Shown here one piece after another: positions 15,126 to 23,927 of a stretch of 34,551 nt of DNA. The notes under the pieces were generated by a model. It was not told where the DNA came from and ran no database searches. It worked only from the letters and a program-made list of their open reading frames with translations. Location of the stretch: positions 1 through 34,551 of the forward strand of contig JAKEEU010000046.1 of the NCBI GenBank assembly GCA_022616415.1, read 5' to 3'. The DNA comes from Candidatus Zhuqueibacterota bacterium. Its GTDB lineage: Bacteria; Zhuqueibacterota; Zhuqueibacteria; Zhuqueibacterales; Zhuqueibacteraceae. A program made the translations under genes and the position numbers. Numbering within the stretch: the first letter of the stretch is position 1; every line of letters begins with the position of its first letter.

Positions 15126-16488
15126 AGCGCGGAGGGCGGAGGGCAGAGGGCATAGAGCAAAGCGCATAGAGCATGGCGTCGTGAATTGTTCCGTGCTTTT
15201 CGCCTTGCGTTCCGTCCTTTGCCCTTTGCTCTCTTCTCTTCGCCCTCTGCTCTTCGCCCTCTGCCCTCTGCTCGCCAACGCGCAAACTCCGCAAGAGAGC
15301 AGTTGCGTTGCTTGCCACAAACTGCTGGATGGCGAACTGCTCGCGCCGGTGACGGCGCGGGAAAATGACATCCACGCGCAAAATGGCTTGGGCTGCGAAA
15401 GCTGCCACGGCGGCAATCCCAGCCCCGAGGTGGCTGAAGATATCGAAGCGGCCAAAAGCCGCGCCGCGGGCTTCATCGGCAAGCCGGCGCGCAAAAATAT
15501 TCCGCAGCTCTGCGGCAAATGCCACAGCGATCCGGCGATGATCAAGAAATACAATCCGGCTTTGCCGACGGATCAACTCGCGACTTATCGCACCAGCTAT
15601 CACGGCGAGCGGCTTTTTCAAAAAGGCGATGAGAAAGTCGCCGTGTGCAGCGATTGCCATGGCAATCACGGCATTCTTGCTGCCAATGATTCGCGCTCGT
15701 CGGTGTATCCATTGAACGTTCCGGCAACGTGTGGTCGCTGCCACGCGAACGCGGAATATATGGCTGGATATGGGATTCCTACAGACCAGGTTGCGGATTA
15801 TGATTCCAGCGTGCATGGCAATGCGCTATTGCGCAAGCGCGACTTGGCGGCGCCGGCTTGCAATGACTGTCACGGCAATCACGGGGCGATTCCGCCGGAC
15901 GTCAAGTCGATTGCCCATGTATGCGGCCGCTGCCATCTCAACAACGCCGATTTGTTTGCCAAAAGTCCGCATGCCAAGGCGTATGAAGAAATGGGGCTGG
16001 CGCAGTGCGAGGCCTGTCACGGCAATCACAAGATAACCGAGCCTACCGATGCGCGACTCGATCCGAAGAGCAGCGAATTTGTTTGCGCCAATTGCCACGA
16101 GCCTGACAGCGAGAGCTGGAAAAACGGCACGGAGATGTACGGCATTCTCACTGAAATGAAATCCAAAATTCACACCGCGGACAGCTTGGTGAGCCGCGCC
16201 GAGCGCGCGGGAATGGAAGTGAGCGAAGCCAAATTCATCATCACTTCCGCGGACGACGAATTGATCAAAGCGCGCACGCAGATCCACAACTATCGCGCGG
16301 CGATTTTGCGCGAGCGTGCGCAAACAGGAATTGGGTTGGCGAACCAAGCCGTCGATCTCGGTCGCACCGCGCTCGCCGAGCTGCAATTCCGGCGCAAAGG
16401 CCTGGCGGTGTCGATGGTGATTATTTTTGCCGTGGCCGCAGCGCTGTACGTGAAGATCCGGAGAAGGGATCGGGAGTGGCGGGGATAA
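15103..16488 (+). CDS. Nonaheme membrane-anchored cytochrome c of the Rieske/cytochrome b module
   Basis: The 461-residue reading from ATG 15103 overlaps the cytochrome b gene by 23 bases. Nine CXXCH motifs run from CVACH (68-72) to CANCH, many with the CHGNHG context. A helical linker (residues about 350-420) and a C-terminal membrane helix ([15 protein letters not shown]) follow. Position suggests it accepts electrons from the Rieske centre in place of cytochrome c1. The N-terminus is odd: residues 9-24 are basic and residues 30-57 are four hydrophobic heptapeptides ([28 protein letters not shown]), both encoded by a 7-base repeat array, then ANA before Q61 as a cleavage site. GTG 15181 is an alternative start that would drop most of the basic part. 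Neither start has a good ribosome-binding site. Confidence 0.85.
   Translation: MSYHKLSKARRAEGRGHRAKRIEHGVVNCSVLFALRSVLCPLLSSLRPLLFALCPLLANAQTPQESSCVACHKLLDGELLAPVTARENDIHAQNGLGCESCHGGNPSPEVAEDIEAAKSRAAGFIGKPARKNIPQLCGKCHSDPAMIKKYNPALPTDQLATYRTSYHGERLFQKGDEKVAVCSDCHGNHGILAANDSRSSVYPLNVPATCGRCHANAEYMAGYGIPTDQVADYDSSVHGNALLRKRDLAAPACNDCHGNHGAIPPDVKSIAHVCGRCHLNNADLFAKSPHAKAYEEMGLAQCEACHGNHKITEPTDARLDPKSSEFVCANCHEPDSESWKNGTEMYGILTEMKSKIHTADSLVSRAERAGMEVSEAKFIITSADDELIKARTQIHNYRAAILRERAQTGIGLANQAVDLGRTALAELQFRRKGLAVSMVIIFAVAAALYVKIRRRDREWRG
15127..15273. repeat. Opposed heptamer array, TNYGCYC type, inside a coding region
   Basis: The left arm is seven 7-base units (15127-15175): GCGCGGA, GGGCGGA, GGGCAGA, GGGCATA, GAGCAAA, GCGCATA, GAGCATG. 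A 14-base spacer follows. The right arm is twelve units (15190-15273): TCCGTGC, TTTTCGC, CTTGCGT, TCCGTCC, TTTGCCC, TTTGCTC, TCTTCTC, TTCGCCC, TCTGCTC, TTCGCCC, TCTGCCC, TCTGCTC. The arms are inverted versions of one consensus. Because 21 bases make seven codons, the translation repeats every seven residues. It begins two bases after the cytochrome b stop and provides the signal peptide of the 9-heme cytochrome. Confidence 0.85.
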
Positions 16489-16490
16489 TG

Positions 16491-16532
16491 AATTTTAAAT
16501 TGAAAATTCAAAATTTTTAATTCAAAATTTTT
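16491..16532. repeat. Heptamer array, AATTNNN type
   Basis: Six exact 7-base units follow the stop of the 9-heme gene: AATTTTA, AATTGAA, AATTCAA, AATTTTT, AATTCAA, AATTTTT. The core AATT is its own reverse complement, so the array can pair with itself in several registers. It ends in a T-run (16528-16534) and may also act as a terminator for the 9-heme gene. The next ATG is 25 bases further on. Confidence 0.7.
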
Positions 16533-16557
16533 TTCAAGTCTCCGAATAAATGCAGAG

Positions 16558-17424
16558 ATGGTCATCCCAGTGACCATTTCGCGACCAATTGTGACCATTA
16601 TGCAAAACCGGCAAGTACAGGAGATCAACAAAGATTTTCTGACCACGTCCCAGTATTCTTTGGCTCAGATTCTGGGCATTTGGGCTGCTGCCGCGTTTCC
16701 GATGGCTCTCTTGGGTTGGGTTGCCGATCCGTTTTTGGCGCCCTATATTGACCCCGCGATGGGCATTCGGGGCATTGCGAGAATCATTGTGATGACGCTG
16801 GGCTTAATGTGGCAGTTCATTCTGTCCATGATCATCGTTTACCATGAAGCAGGAAACCTACGTTGGTCAACGATCAAAGAACGCTTCTGGCTGAATACGC
16901 CGCGAGACCCACGAACCGAAGAACCGCGCCGAAAGCTTTGGCTGTGGTTGCTTTTGTTTGTTCCATTGTCTCCCGCTTTGACCTTCACTGTAAGTCCTAT
17001 ACTGAATAAACTGTGCATCTCGCTTTTTCCTTTCCTTGCTGAACCTCCAGGCTACAGCTTCAGCGAGATCATGACTTCGCCGGAAATTCGCGCGCAACTC
17101 GTGGGCGCGTGGTGGTTCTTCGGGCTGTTTATTGTGCTGGCCGTGTTCAATACCTTCGGAGAAGAGTTTCTTTTCAGGGGAGTATTGCTTCCCAAAATGA
17201 GTGGCGTATTCGGCAAGTGGGACTGGGTGGCAAACGGCGCACTATTTGGCGCCTATCACTTGCATCAGCCATGGAGCATTCTCGGAGGCAGTGTAAACTC
17301 TATCTTAGTGTTTGCCCTTCCTGCAAAGCTTTTCCGCAGCACATGGATGTCTATTATCGTTCATTCAGGGCAAAGCATTTTCTTCGGCGTTCTGATACTC
17401 GGGCTTATTCTTGGGTTGGCATAA
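16558..17424 (+). CDS. CPBP family intramembrane protease (Abi/CAAX-like)
   Basis: The 288-residue membrane protein shows the family's motif 1 EEFLFRG (EExxxR type), motif 2 FGAYHLHQPW and a third conserved region near IIVHSGQSIFF. Glutamates and histidines of these motifs form the metal-free or metal-assisted active site of Rce1-type proteases. Roughly seven to eight helices are visible, with a proline- and arginine-rich loop at about residues 112-128. The start is uncertain: ATG 16558 and ATG 16600 (MQNRQVQEINKDF) are both without a clear ribosome-binding site. The next gene begins 11 bases after the stop, so the two are co-transcribed. A role in processing a membrane protein of this locus is speculation. 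Confidence 0.85.
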   Translation: MVIPVTISRPIVTIMQNRQVQEINKDFLTTSQYSLAQILGIWAAAAFPMALLGWVADPFLAPYIDPAMGIRGIARIIVMTLGLMWQFILSMIIVYHEAGNLRWSTIKERFWLNTPRDPRTEEPRRKLWLWLLLFVPLSPALTFTVSPILNKLCISLFPFLAEPPGYSFSEIMTSPEIRAQLVGAWWFFGLFIVLAVFNTFGEEFLFRGVLLPKMSGVFGKWDWVANGALFGAYHLHQPWSILGGSVNSILVFALPAKLFRSTWMSIIVHSGQSIFFGVLILGLILGLA

Positions 17425-17435
17425 GGCGGTGCTTT

Positions 17436-18836
17436 ATGAATCAAGCTAATGAACCTCATCCTCTAATTCCTGAAGAGCTTGGGGAAACCTTGCGCCGTCT
17501 CGAAGCGCGCCTCGCGCGGATCGAGGCATATCTCCAGCTTACTCTGCTCGGTGAGGCGGAAATAAAGGAATATCGCGAGCGGCTAGAAGCACCCATTTCA
17601 CCCAGCAAGGAATCTGAAGAGGAACGTGAAACGGCACTGGAGCGCAGAATCGGCGAGTTCTGGCTGGCGCGGGTGGGCATTGTGGCTTTGCTCGTCGGCA
17701 CGGCGTTTTTCATTGCTTATCCGATTGCGATTCTGCCGCCGCTCGTGCACAGCTCGATCGGCTATTTCGCGGTAGCCGGACTGTTCTTCTTCTCACGTGT
17801 TTGGCGCGTGGCTTATCCGTACCTCTCACGTATTCTGTTTGGCGGCGGCCTCATTCTGCTTTATTATGCCACATTGCGTTTGCACTTTTTTACCGAGCAT
17901 CCGGTTATTGCTAATAAGGCCGTGGCGCTGGCAGGCTTGATCGCCGTCGTTGGTGTTCACTTTTATTTTGCGGCGCGGCGAAAGAGTGGATTGCTAACGG
18001 GTATTGCCGTCTTTCTCGGTTATGTCACGGCGCTCATGGGGGATGCGGCGCACTTCACTTTACCAATGGTCGCAGTCACGGCGGCAGTGACGATCTACTT
18101 TTTGATGAAATATCATTTTCAGACCGCCGTTCTGCTCAGCGTCGTTTTGGCCTACCTGGCGCACTTGCTTTGGCTGTTGGGCAATCCGGTGCTTGGACAT
18201 CCGCTTCAAGCCGTAGCGGAACATCAGAATAATCTGGTCTATCTTTTCATTTATGCCGCCATTTTTGCGCGTTTCGAAACTCCGCAATATTTCATCTGGC
18301 TGGGCTGGCAGAGTCTGCTGGTGATTTCAACGGCGATTTGGTTCCGATCAAAAATCGTCGTGCTGGCCAACACGCTGATCTATCTGGGCATTTTTCTGGC
18401 CTATTTGATTTTGGCGCCTTCGACCGGTGGAGTGAATGCCAGCTATGCCATCGTCGCATTGTTGAGCGCGCGGCTGTTGAATTGGAAAACCGAGCGACTC
18501 GCCTTGAAAACCGAGCTGATGCGCAACGCTTATTTGGCTTCCGCTTTCGTGATTATTCCGTACGGTTTGTATCATGCGGTACCGAAAAACTACGTGAGCC
18601 TCTCGTGGCTTGGTGCCGCGGTATTTTATTTTATCATGAGCCTGATTTTGAAAAACAAAAAGTATCGCTGGATGGCGATTCTGACGATCTTTCTCGCGGT
18701 CATTTACGTTTTTGTGGTGGACATGGCGCGGCTCGAGGCGGGGTATCGCATTCTTTCATTCTTGGCGCTGGGCGTGGTGTTGCTGGTGATTTCGTTGCTG
18801 TATGCGCGCTCGCGGAAGCAAGCTTCGACGCGCTGA
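17436..18836 (+). CDS. DUF2339-type polytopic membrane protein
   Basis: The start is ATG 17436 with AAGGCGG upstream; the frame stays open farther upstream but overlaps the protease gene. The 466-residue product begins with a short coiled coil (LGETLRRLEARLARIEAYLQLTLL) and a charged stretch, then EFWLARVGIVALLVGTAFFIAYPI, which resembles the conserved entry to the DUF2339 'predicted membrane protein' domain. About twelve to fourteen hydrophobic helices follow. The biochemical role of the family is unknown to me. It is tightly linked to the CPBP protease gene, and both separate the 9-heme from the 7-heme cytochrome gene. Confidence 0.75.
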   Translation: MNQANEPHPLIPEELGETLRRLEARLARIEAYLQLTLLGEAEIKEYRERLEAPISPSKESEEERETALERRIGEFWLARVGIVALLVGTAFFIAYPIAILPPLVHSSIGYFAVAGLFFFSRVWRVAYPYLSRILFGGGLILLYYATLRLHFFTEHPVIANKAVALAGLIAVVGVHFYFAARRKSGLLTGIAVFLGYVTALMGDAAHFTLPMVAVTAAVTIYFLMKYHFQTAVLLSVVLAYLAHLLWLLGNPVLGHPLQAVAEHQNNLVYLFIYAAIFARFETPQYFIWLGWQSLLVISTAIWFRSKIVVLANTLIYLGIFLAYLILAPSTGGVNASYAIVALLSARLLNWKTERLALKTELMRNAYLASAFVIIPYGLYHAVPKNYVSLSWLGAAVFYFIMSLILKNKKYRWMAILTIFLAVIYVFVVDMARLEAGYRILSFLALGVVLLVISLLYARSRKQASTR

Positions 18837-18861
18837 GTGAAATCACCGAAAATGCTTTGCT

Positions 18862-18973
18862 CCAACGGATGAATTAAGACCAACGGATAACAAACTGCAT
18901 GTCAGTTTGGAAGAATCCTTTTTCAAACCATCCCGACACGTCGGGATTGATCGTAACAAGATGCTTTCAGCAT
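18862..18973. repeat. Composite intergenic repeat: 27-bp dispersed unit plus three hairpins
   Basis: CCAACGGAT (18862-18870), a 9-base spacer and CCAACGGAT (18880-18888) form the second copy of the repeat seen inverted at 12418-12444. Next come CAAACTG/CAGTTTG (18891-18897 with 18903-18909), ATCCCGAC/GTCGGGAT (18930-18937 with 18940-18947) and ATGCT/AGCAT (18961-18965 with 18969-18973). A T-run, CCTTTTTC, lies after the first hairpin, so it may terminate the DUF2339 gene. Otherwise the 293 bases to the next start are AT-rich and hold no gene. Confidence 0.65.
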
Positions 18974-19129
18974 GACAGATTATTTGTCCGCCCATAATGG
19001 CTTACTGGCAACAGCGCTTCCCAAGCAACGGCGTTTTTTAATTGCAATTTTCCAATTTTCGATTTATACTTATTCCTGCGTGATTTGAAAAATTTTACGA
19101 AATTGAACAATTCATCGGAGGCAGGACTA

Positions 19130-20647
19130 ATGGAGAATTCCATCGACACCACGCGCAAGCTTCCCAGCTCGGTTTACAATACGATCAGCATCGTTGGCGC
19201 TGCCATCGCGGGTCTAAGCTTTGTCGCTATCATTTTCCTTTTTCTCGTTGAATTTTTTACCGAAACTTCCACGCCGTATTTGGGCATCATCAATTATCTG
19301 GTTTTTCCCGCCATTTTGATTGTCGGGTTGCTCATGGTGCCGATCGGCATGTGGCGTGAGCATCGCCGGCGCGCGAAGTTTCATGCGCTGCCCAGTTTGC
19401 CGCGCGTCGATCTCAACATTCCGCATCATCGCCGCATGTTTGTGCTCTCCGTTTCCGTGCTCAGCTTGTTTTTGCTCTTTACCGGCGTCGGCAGTTATCA
19501 GGCTTATGAGTTCACCGAATCGACCACCTTCTGCGGCAAAATCTGCCATACTGTGATGGAGCCGGAATATACCGCTTATCAAGGCTCACCCCATGCCCGT
19601 GTCACCTGCGCCGGCTGTCACGTCGGGCCAGGCGCCGGATGGTACGTCCAATCGAAGCTTTCCGGCGCGTATCAAGTTTATTCGGTCATCTTCAATAAAT
19701 ATCCGCGGCCGATTCCGACGCCGATTACCAACCTGCGCCCGGCGCGCGAAACCTGCGAGCAGTGCCACTGGCCGCAGGCTTTTTATGGATCGAAGCAAAG
19801 CCAGCGCGTGCATTATATGAAAGACGAAGCGAATACGCGCTGGATTTATAATATTTTGATCAAAATCGGCGGCGGCAGTCCGGAGCTTGGTCACACCTCC
19901 GGCATTCATTGGCACATGAACATCGCCAACAAAATCGAATACTTGCCGGCGGACGAAACACGCGAAGAGATTCCATGGGTGCGCGCGACCAATGCCAATG
20001 GCGAAGTGACGGTTTATACTTCCGATCCAAGCTTGGCAGACGGCGCGGCGATTGACGAGAGCAAGCTGCGCGTGATGGATTGCATCGACTGCCACAACCG
20101 TCCAACGCACATCTTCAAATCCCCCAATATTGCTTTGAACCGGGCGATGAACTACGGCTGGATCGATGCGTCGTTGCCTTCGATTAAAGCCACGGCGGTT
20201 GAAGCTTTGACGCCGGAATACAAGACGAAAGAAGCCGCCCTCGCCGCCATCGACTCGACCATCAACGCTTTCTATGTGAGCAATTATCCGGATCTCGCTG
20301 CGGAAAAGAAGGAGCAAATTGGCGAAGCCATCAAGCGCGTGCAAGACATTTATCTCAAAAACAATTTCCCGCAGATGAAATCGAGCTGGCGCTCCTATCC
20401 GGATCATATCGGCCACTATCTCAGTTCTGGTTGTTATCGTTGCCACGATGGGAATCATCAGAGCGCCGATGGTAAAGTCATTACGAAAGATTGCACGGCC
20501 TGCCATTTAATTATCGAACAGGGCGATGGCGTCACAGTCAAAGAGTCGAATTTGGAAGGATTGGAATTTCGCCATCCGATCGATATCGGCGAGGCTTGGA
20601 AGGAGACCAGTTGCCACGAGTGTCATGGCCTCGCGGCGGGAATGTAG
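19130..20647 (+). CDS. Heptaheme NapC/NirT-like membrane cytochrome c
   Basis: ATG 19130 has GGAGG at a good distance; an earlier in-frame ATG at 19085 lies before that box. The 505-residue protein has two N-terminal helices (about residues 22-47 and 56-76), a third near residues 105-125, then seven heme motifs: CGKICH, CAGCH, CEQCH, CIDCH, CYRCH, CTACH and CHECH. The first has three residues between the cysteines (CX3CH), in the setting TTFCGKICHTVMEPEYTAYQGSPHARV, as I know from other members of this NapC/NirT-type family. The segments KYPRPIPTPITNLRPARETCEQCHWPQ and the mid-protein HWHMN are also typical. Such proteins oxidise menaquinol and pass electrons to periplasmic cytochromes. It ends the plus-strand cluster and is followed by a strong terminator. 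Confidence 0.92.
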   Translation: MENSIDTTRKLPSSVYNTISIVGAAIAGLSFVAIIFLFLVEFFTETSTPYLGIINYLVFPAILIVGLLMVPIGMWREHRRRAKFHALPSLPRVDLNIPHHRRMFVLSVSVLSLFLLFTGVGSYQAYEFTESTTFCGKICHTVMEPEYTAYQGSPHARVTCAGCHVGPGAGWYVQSKLSGAYQVYSVIFNKYPRPIPTPITNLRPARETCEQCHWPQAFYGSKQSQRVHYMKDEANTRWIYNILIKIGGGSPELGHTSGIHWHMNIANKIEYLPADETREEIPWVRATNANGEVTVYTSDPSLADGAAIDESKLRVMDCIDCHNRPTHIFKSPNIALNRAMNYGWIDASLPSIKATAVEALTPEYKTKEAALAAIDSTINAFYVSNYPDLAAEKKEQIGEAIKRVQDIYLKNNFPQMKSSWRSYPDHIGHYLSSGCYRCHDGNHQSADGKVITKDCTACHLIIEQGDGVTVKESNLEGLEFRHPIDIGEAWKETSCHECHGLAAGM

Positions 20648-20824
20648 TTGAAATGAAATTGGCGTGAGAAGAGTGGGTTTATTTTTTCGCAAATTTAAGA
20701 TTTTTATGTCTCCACTTTTTCGGGAATAATCGTGCACGACGTACAAATACATAAATTTATTTTGCAAGATGCAATAAACATCTTTTTCATAATGCTGACA
20801 TTCCGAAATGAGTTGGCCCCAAAA

Positions 20825-20857
20825 AAACCGGCCGGTCACTTGCAGTGACCGGCCGGT
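20825..20857. terminator. Strong bidirectional terminator between convergent genes
   Basis: A perfect 15-bp stem, AACCGGCCGGTCACT (20825-20839) with its complement (20843-20857), has a three-base loop. An A-run (20820-20826) to its left would read as T's on the minus strand. It lies between the converging 7-heme and DUF5916 genes and probably stops both. Confidence 0.85.
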
Positions 20858-20894
20858 TAAAACGGGTAACGGTTACTGTCAGCAGCATAGAGAT

Positions 20895-23540
20895 CTACAA
20901 TGAAAACCACCGATTCAGCTTCACCAAAAACACGTTATCCGGAAAAACCCTAAACAAATCTCTCAAATCATTCCTGAAGGAGAACTCGCCATTTGATTCA
21001 CCGCCGGTGCGGCCTTGCGACCAAACGACGAAGAGCGTGGAGCCGGGGATGTATTCCCAACGCACGACGAGATTGGAGCGGAATTGCCGAAAATTGAAGT
21101 CGGGCTTGCCGAACCCATAATCCGAGTTGCCGTCAAAATTTTCGTCGACGAAAAAGGAATCTTTTTGCGCCACATATTGAATCTCGCCGGCAAAGACGTG
21201 AAAGCGATCCTGATAGCGCTCCGCCCGCGGCGAGGTGATGCGCTTATACTGATCGTATTTCCCGGCTGAAACAAACGGCTGGCCGTAATACTGTATGGAT
21301 AAATTCGGCGTGATGCTGTAATCGAAGCGCAGCGTAATGCCGAGCGTTTTTTGATCCAGCCGGCCGAAGATATAGCGGCTCTCGCCGTTGTAGGAGCGTG
21401 TACCAACGTATTGCAGGTCGTCTTTATTGATATTGTAGAACGGGTTCAGGCGGAACGATAGCGCCTTGAATGGACGGAAAGCGCTGCTCAATCCGATTTC
21501 ATGAAAGCGGGCATTGCCTTCGTCTTTCCAACTGTTGAAACCGAACACGCCGGCCTGCACGGCTTTGCGGTCGTCTGAGAAAAGCTCGTACCATTGATTC
21601 CATTGTCCCGGCAAGCGCAATGCCGGTCCGCCGCGCAGCGCCGTCGTCGCCAAATTCTCGCCCTCACGCCCGAGACCGCCCCAAACGCCCCAATAATTTT
21701 TGAGCTGGCCGCCGCCGTTGATGTTGCCGCCTTTGAACACCGTCTCGCCGCCGAAATTCCAGCCCCACCATTGGTTCCAATTGATATTCAAGCGATTGAA
21801 GATGAAAGTCGGTTTGTTGATACGATAACCGGCCCACGCGCTTTGCATAATGCGGTCGGCTTGACGGAGGAATCCCGCATCGTTCAGATCCAAACCGGGA
21901 GAGCGCCAGGTCGTGCTGAAATTCAAGCGCAATTTGCTGTTGCCGCCGCGGCCGATGCTGAGATTGCCGCCGTGTCCGGAGAGTGAAGTGCGGTTCGGAT
22001 CAAGCTCGACGTAATCCGCATCCGGACGTTGATAATAGCGCTGCGAGGCGGTTTGCGCTTCGTAGATCGCGGCTTTATCGCCGCGAATATTACTGAATAC
22101 CGAAAGCCCTTCGATGTAGTAAGTCCGGTTGTGCCATTGATGCCGGAAATCAACGCCGCCGGAATAAGCAGCGCGATTCAAATAGTTGAGCTGGGAGCCG
22201 GAGAGATCGCGATGCGTGGCGGTGAACATCCCGCCGATGGCGCTGGTGCCTTTGTTGAAATCCTTTTGCAGACGCCCGACCAAAAAGTTCGTGCGCGGCT
22301 CGACGATCTCTTTGCGGCGCAGGCCGTTGAAATCGATCTCGGCTTCCTCTTCATCGGTGACGGCGTCCAAAATACCGATGGAGATGCCGCTTTTGGTCTT
22401 GCCGGTTAATTTGGCTGCGGCAGCAATCGCAGCATTTTCCGGCACCTTGGTATATTCTTTTCCATCTTCGTCGTCCTTGAGATCGGGATAACCATGCGGC
22501 GCTCTGCCGATGCGGCGCGAGTAAAACAAGCGATCGTTGGAAAAAGATCCGTCGCCGCCGGCAAGGCGGTAATCCAAAATATTTTGGCCTTCGATGAAGA
22601 AGGGGCGCTTCTCGGCGAAGAAGGTTTCAAACGCGGTGAGGTTCACTTGCGAGGGATCGGCTTCGACCTGACCGAAATCCGGATTCACCGTCACGTCCAT
22701 GGTCAAATCGCTGGTGACGCCGACTTTGGCATCCAGACCGCCGGAGAGTTTGTTGATCTCGCCGGTGGCGAAGGGATTGCCAAGCGTTTTTTTGAATTGC
22801 CGCGTGCTGCCGACGGAATACGGCAGCAGCTCGATGCGCCGCGAAGCGTGTATGCCCTTCAATCCGTGCAGCTCGCCAAAGAAGCTCACCCAGCCGGGCG
22901 TGTTTTGCGGAATGTATTGCCAAACCGAGCGCTCCTGTTTGCGAAAAAAGCGCCGCTGTACTTGAATGCCCCACACCTGCTCTTCCTTGTCGCCGAAACG
23001 AAGCTGGCTCAACGGAATGCGCATCTCCGCAATCCAGCCTTCTTGATCGATGGAAACTTCGCTGAACCAAACCGGATTCCAGTTGGCATCCCAATTATCG
23101 CCGTCGTTCGAGATGGCTTCGTCGCCTTTGACGCCGGCGGCATTGAGGGTGAAAGAGAAACCGGTGCGATGATCGAAATAGCTGTCGATGTTGATTTCCA
23201 CCCAATCGCCGTCGAATTGATCGCGGCGCGTGACGCGGCGGACGATTTTATCCGGCTCGTTGTCGTAGGCGCGAACGCCGACGTAAAGATTTCTTTCATC
23301 ATACAGAATTTTGAAGGCGGTCTGGTGGGAGGGCGCGGCGCCGTCATTCGGCTCACGCTGGGTGAAATTCGTCGCCCATTCCACTTTTTCCCAAACCGGA
23401 TCGTCCAAACGGCCGTCGATGACCGGCGGATGCGGGTTGATGGGTTTGGCGTGGTAGATTTTTTTCTCCATCGGCGTTTGGGCAGCCAACGGGGTTGCGG
23501 CAAAAAACAAAAAACCTGGTAACAGAAGTTTACGTATCAT
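20895..23540 (-). CDS. Outer-membrane DUF5916 protein with N-terminal CBM9-like domain
   Basis: The 881-residue protein has a signal peptide (ending PLAAQ), then a carbohydrate-binding family 9-like domain (about residues 30-230: PPVIDGRLDDPVWEKVEWATNF, ILYDERNLYVGVRAYDNEPDKI, WIAEMRIPLSQLRFG). It continues into the DUF5916 region (NPDFGQVEADPSQVNLTAFETFFAEKRPFFIEGQNI). The rest is alternating, aromatic-rich sequence with Tyr/Trp/Phe ends, as expected for an outer-membrane beta-barrel, ending RWFSL. An AGGAG box precedes the ATG. Family function is not established; some members lie near hydrolases or transport genes. Converging orientation and its own terminator separate it from the cytochrome cluster. 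Confidence 0.88.
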   Translation of the reverse strand: MIRKLLLPGFLFFAATPLAAQTPMEKKIYHAKPINPHPPVIDGRLDDPVWEKVEWATNFTQREPNDGAAPSHQTAFKILYDERNLYVGVRAYDNEPDKIVRRVTRRDQFDGDWVEINIDSYFDHRTGFSFTLNAAGVKGDEAISNDGDNWDANWNPVWFSEVSIDQEGWIAEMRIPLSQLRFGDKEEQVWGIQVQRRFFRKQERSVWQYIPQNTPGWVSFFGELHGLKGIHASRRIELLPYSVGSTRQFKKTLGNPFATGEINKLSGGLDAKVGVTSDLTMDVTVNPDFGQVEADPSQVNLTAFETFFAEKRPFFIEGQNILDYRLAGGDGSFSNDRLFYSRRIGRAPHGYPDLKDDEDGKEYTKVPENAAIAAAAKLTGKTKSGISIGILDAVTDEEEAEIDFNGLRRKEIVEPRTNFLVGRLQKDFNKGTSAIGGMFTATHRDLSGSQLNYLNRAAYSGGVDFRHQWHNRTYYIEGLSVFSNIRGDKAAIYEAQTASQRYYQRPDADYVELDPNRTSLSGHGGNLSIGRGGNSKLRLNFSTTWRSPGLDLNDAGFLRQADRIMQSAWAGYRINKPTFIFNRLNINWNQWWGWNFGGETVFKGGNINGGGQLKNYWGVWGGLGREGENLATTALRGGPALRLPGQWNQWYELFSDDRKAVQAGVFGFNSWKDEGNARFHEIGLSSAFRPFKALSFRLNPFYNINKDDLQYVGTRSYNGESRYIFGRLDQKTLGITLRFDYSITPNLSIQYYGQPFVSAGKYDQYKRITSPRAERYQDRFHVFAGEIQYVAQKDSFFVDENFDGNSDYGFGKPDFNFRQFRSNLVVRWEYIPGSTLFVVWSQGRTGGESNGEFSFRNDLRDLFRVFPDNVFLVKLNRWFSL

Positions 23541-23927
23541 AACAGAACTCCTGCTTGAAAGTTTGGCAGCACTAAAGGCTGGTTGAAATTTTTAAAATGG
23601 CTCCCGTGACCGAGGGGATTGCTCTGCTATAGTATGAGACAACGAAATTCAAAAAAGGTTGCTAAGTTTTTAGCACAAGAAGTATGACACCGGTCAAGAC
23701 TGAAACGTTGCCAGGGATTTCAAAAAAAATGGGCTCAGACCTCTAATACGCATCTTTATTCCACAGAAGGTAGTTAAACAGATGTGAAGCAATGTTTCTG
23801 AGGATAAGACGATTGGAGTAAACATGGATTATTTGGTTGAAGCCATTCAAAAGGATGAATATGTTGGAACAAATCATAAACAAGGTTCGACAGGAGAAAG
23901 TTATAACCGAGCGCGTGGGGAGGAATG
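23541..23927. other. Intergenic region, no gene supported
   Basis: This 387-base gap lies between the DUF5916 gene and the PIN gene, both on the minus strand. It must hold the promoter of the DUF5916 gene, but I find no convincing boxes. There is a short inverted pair TGCTAAG/TTAGCA around 23660-23673. A 51-codon plus-strand frame from ATG 23861, with AAGGA upstream, runs antisense into the PIN gene; I do not accept it as a gene. Nothing else is recognisable. Confidence 0.4.
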
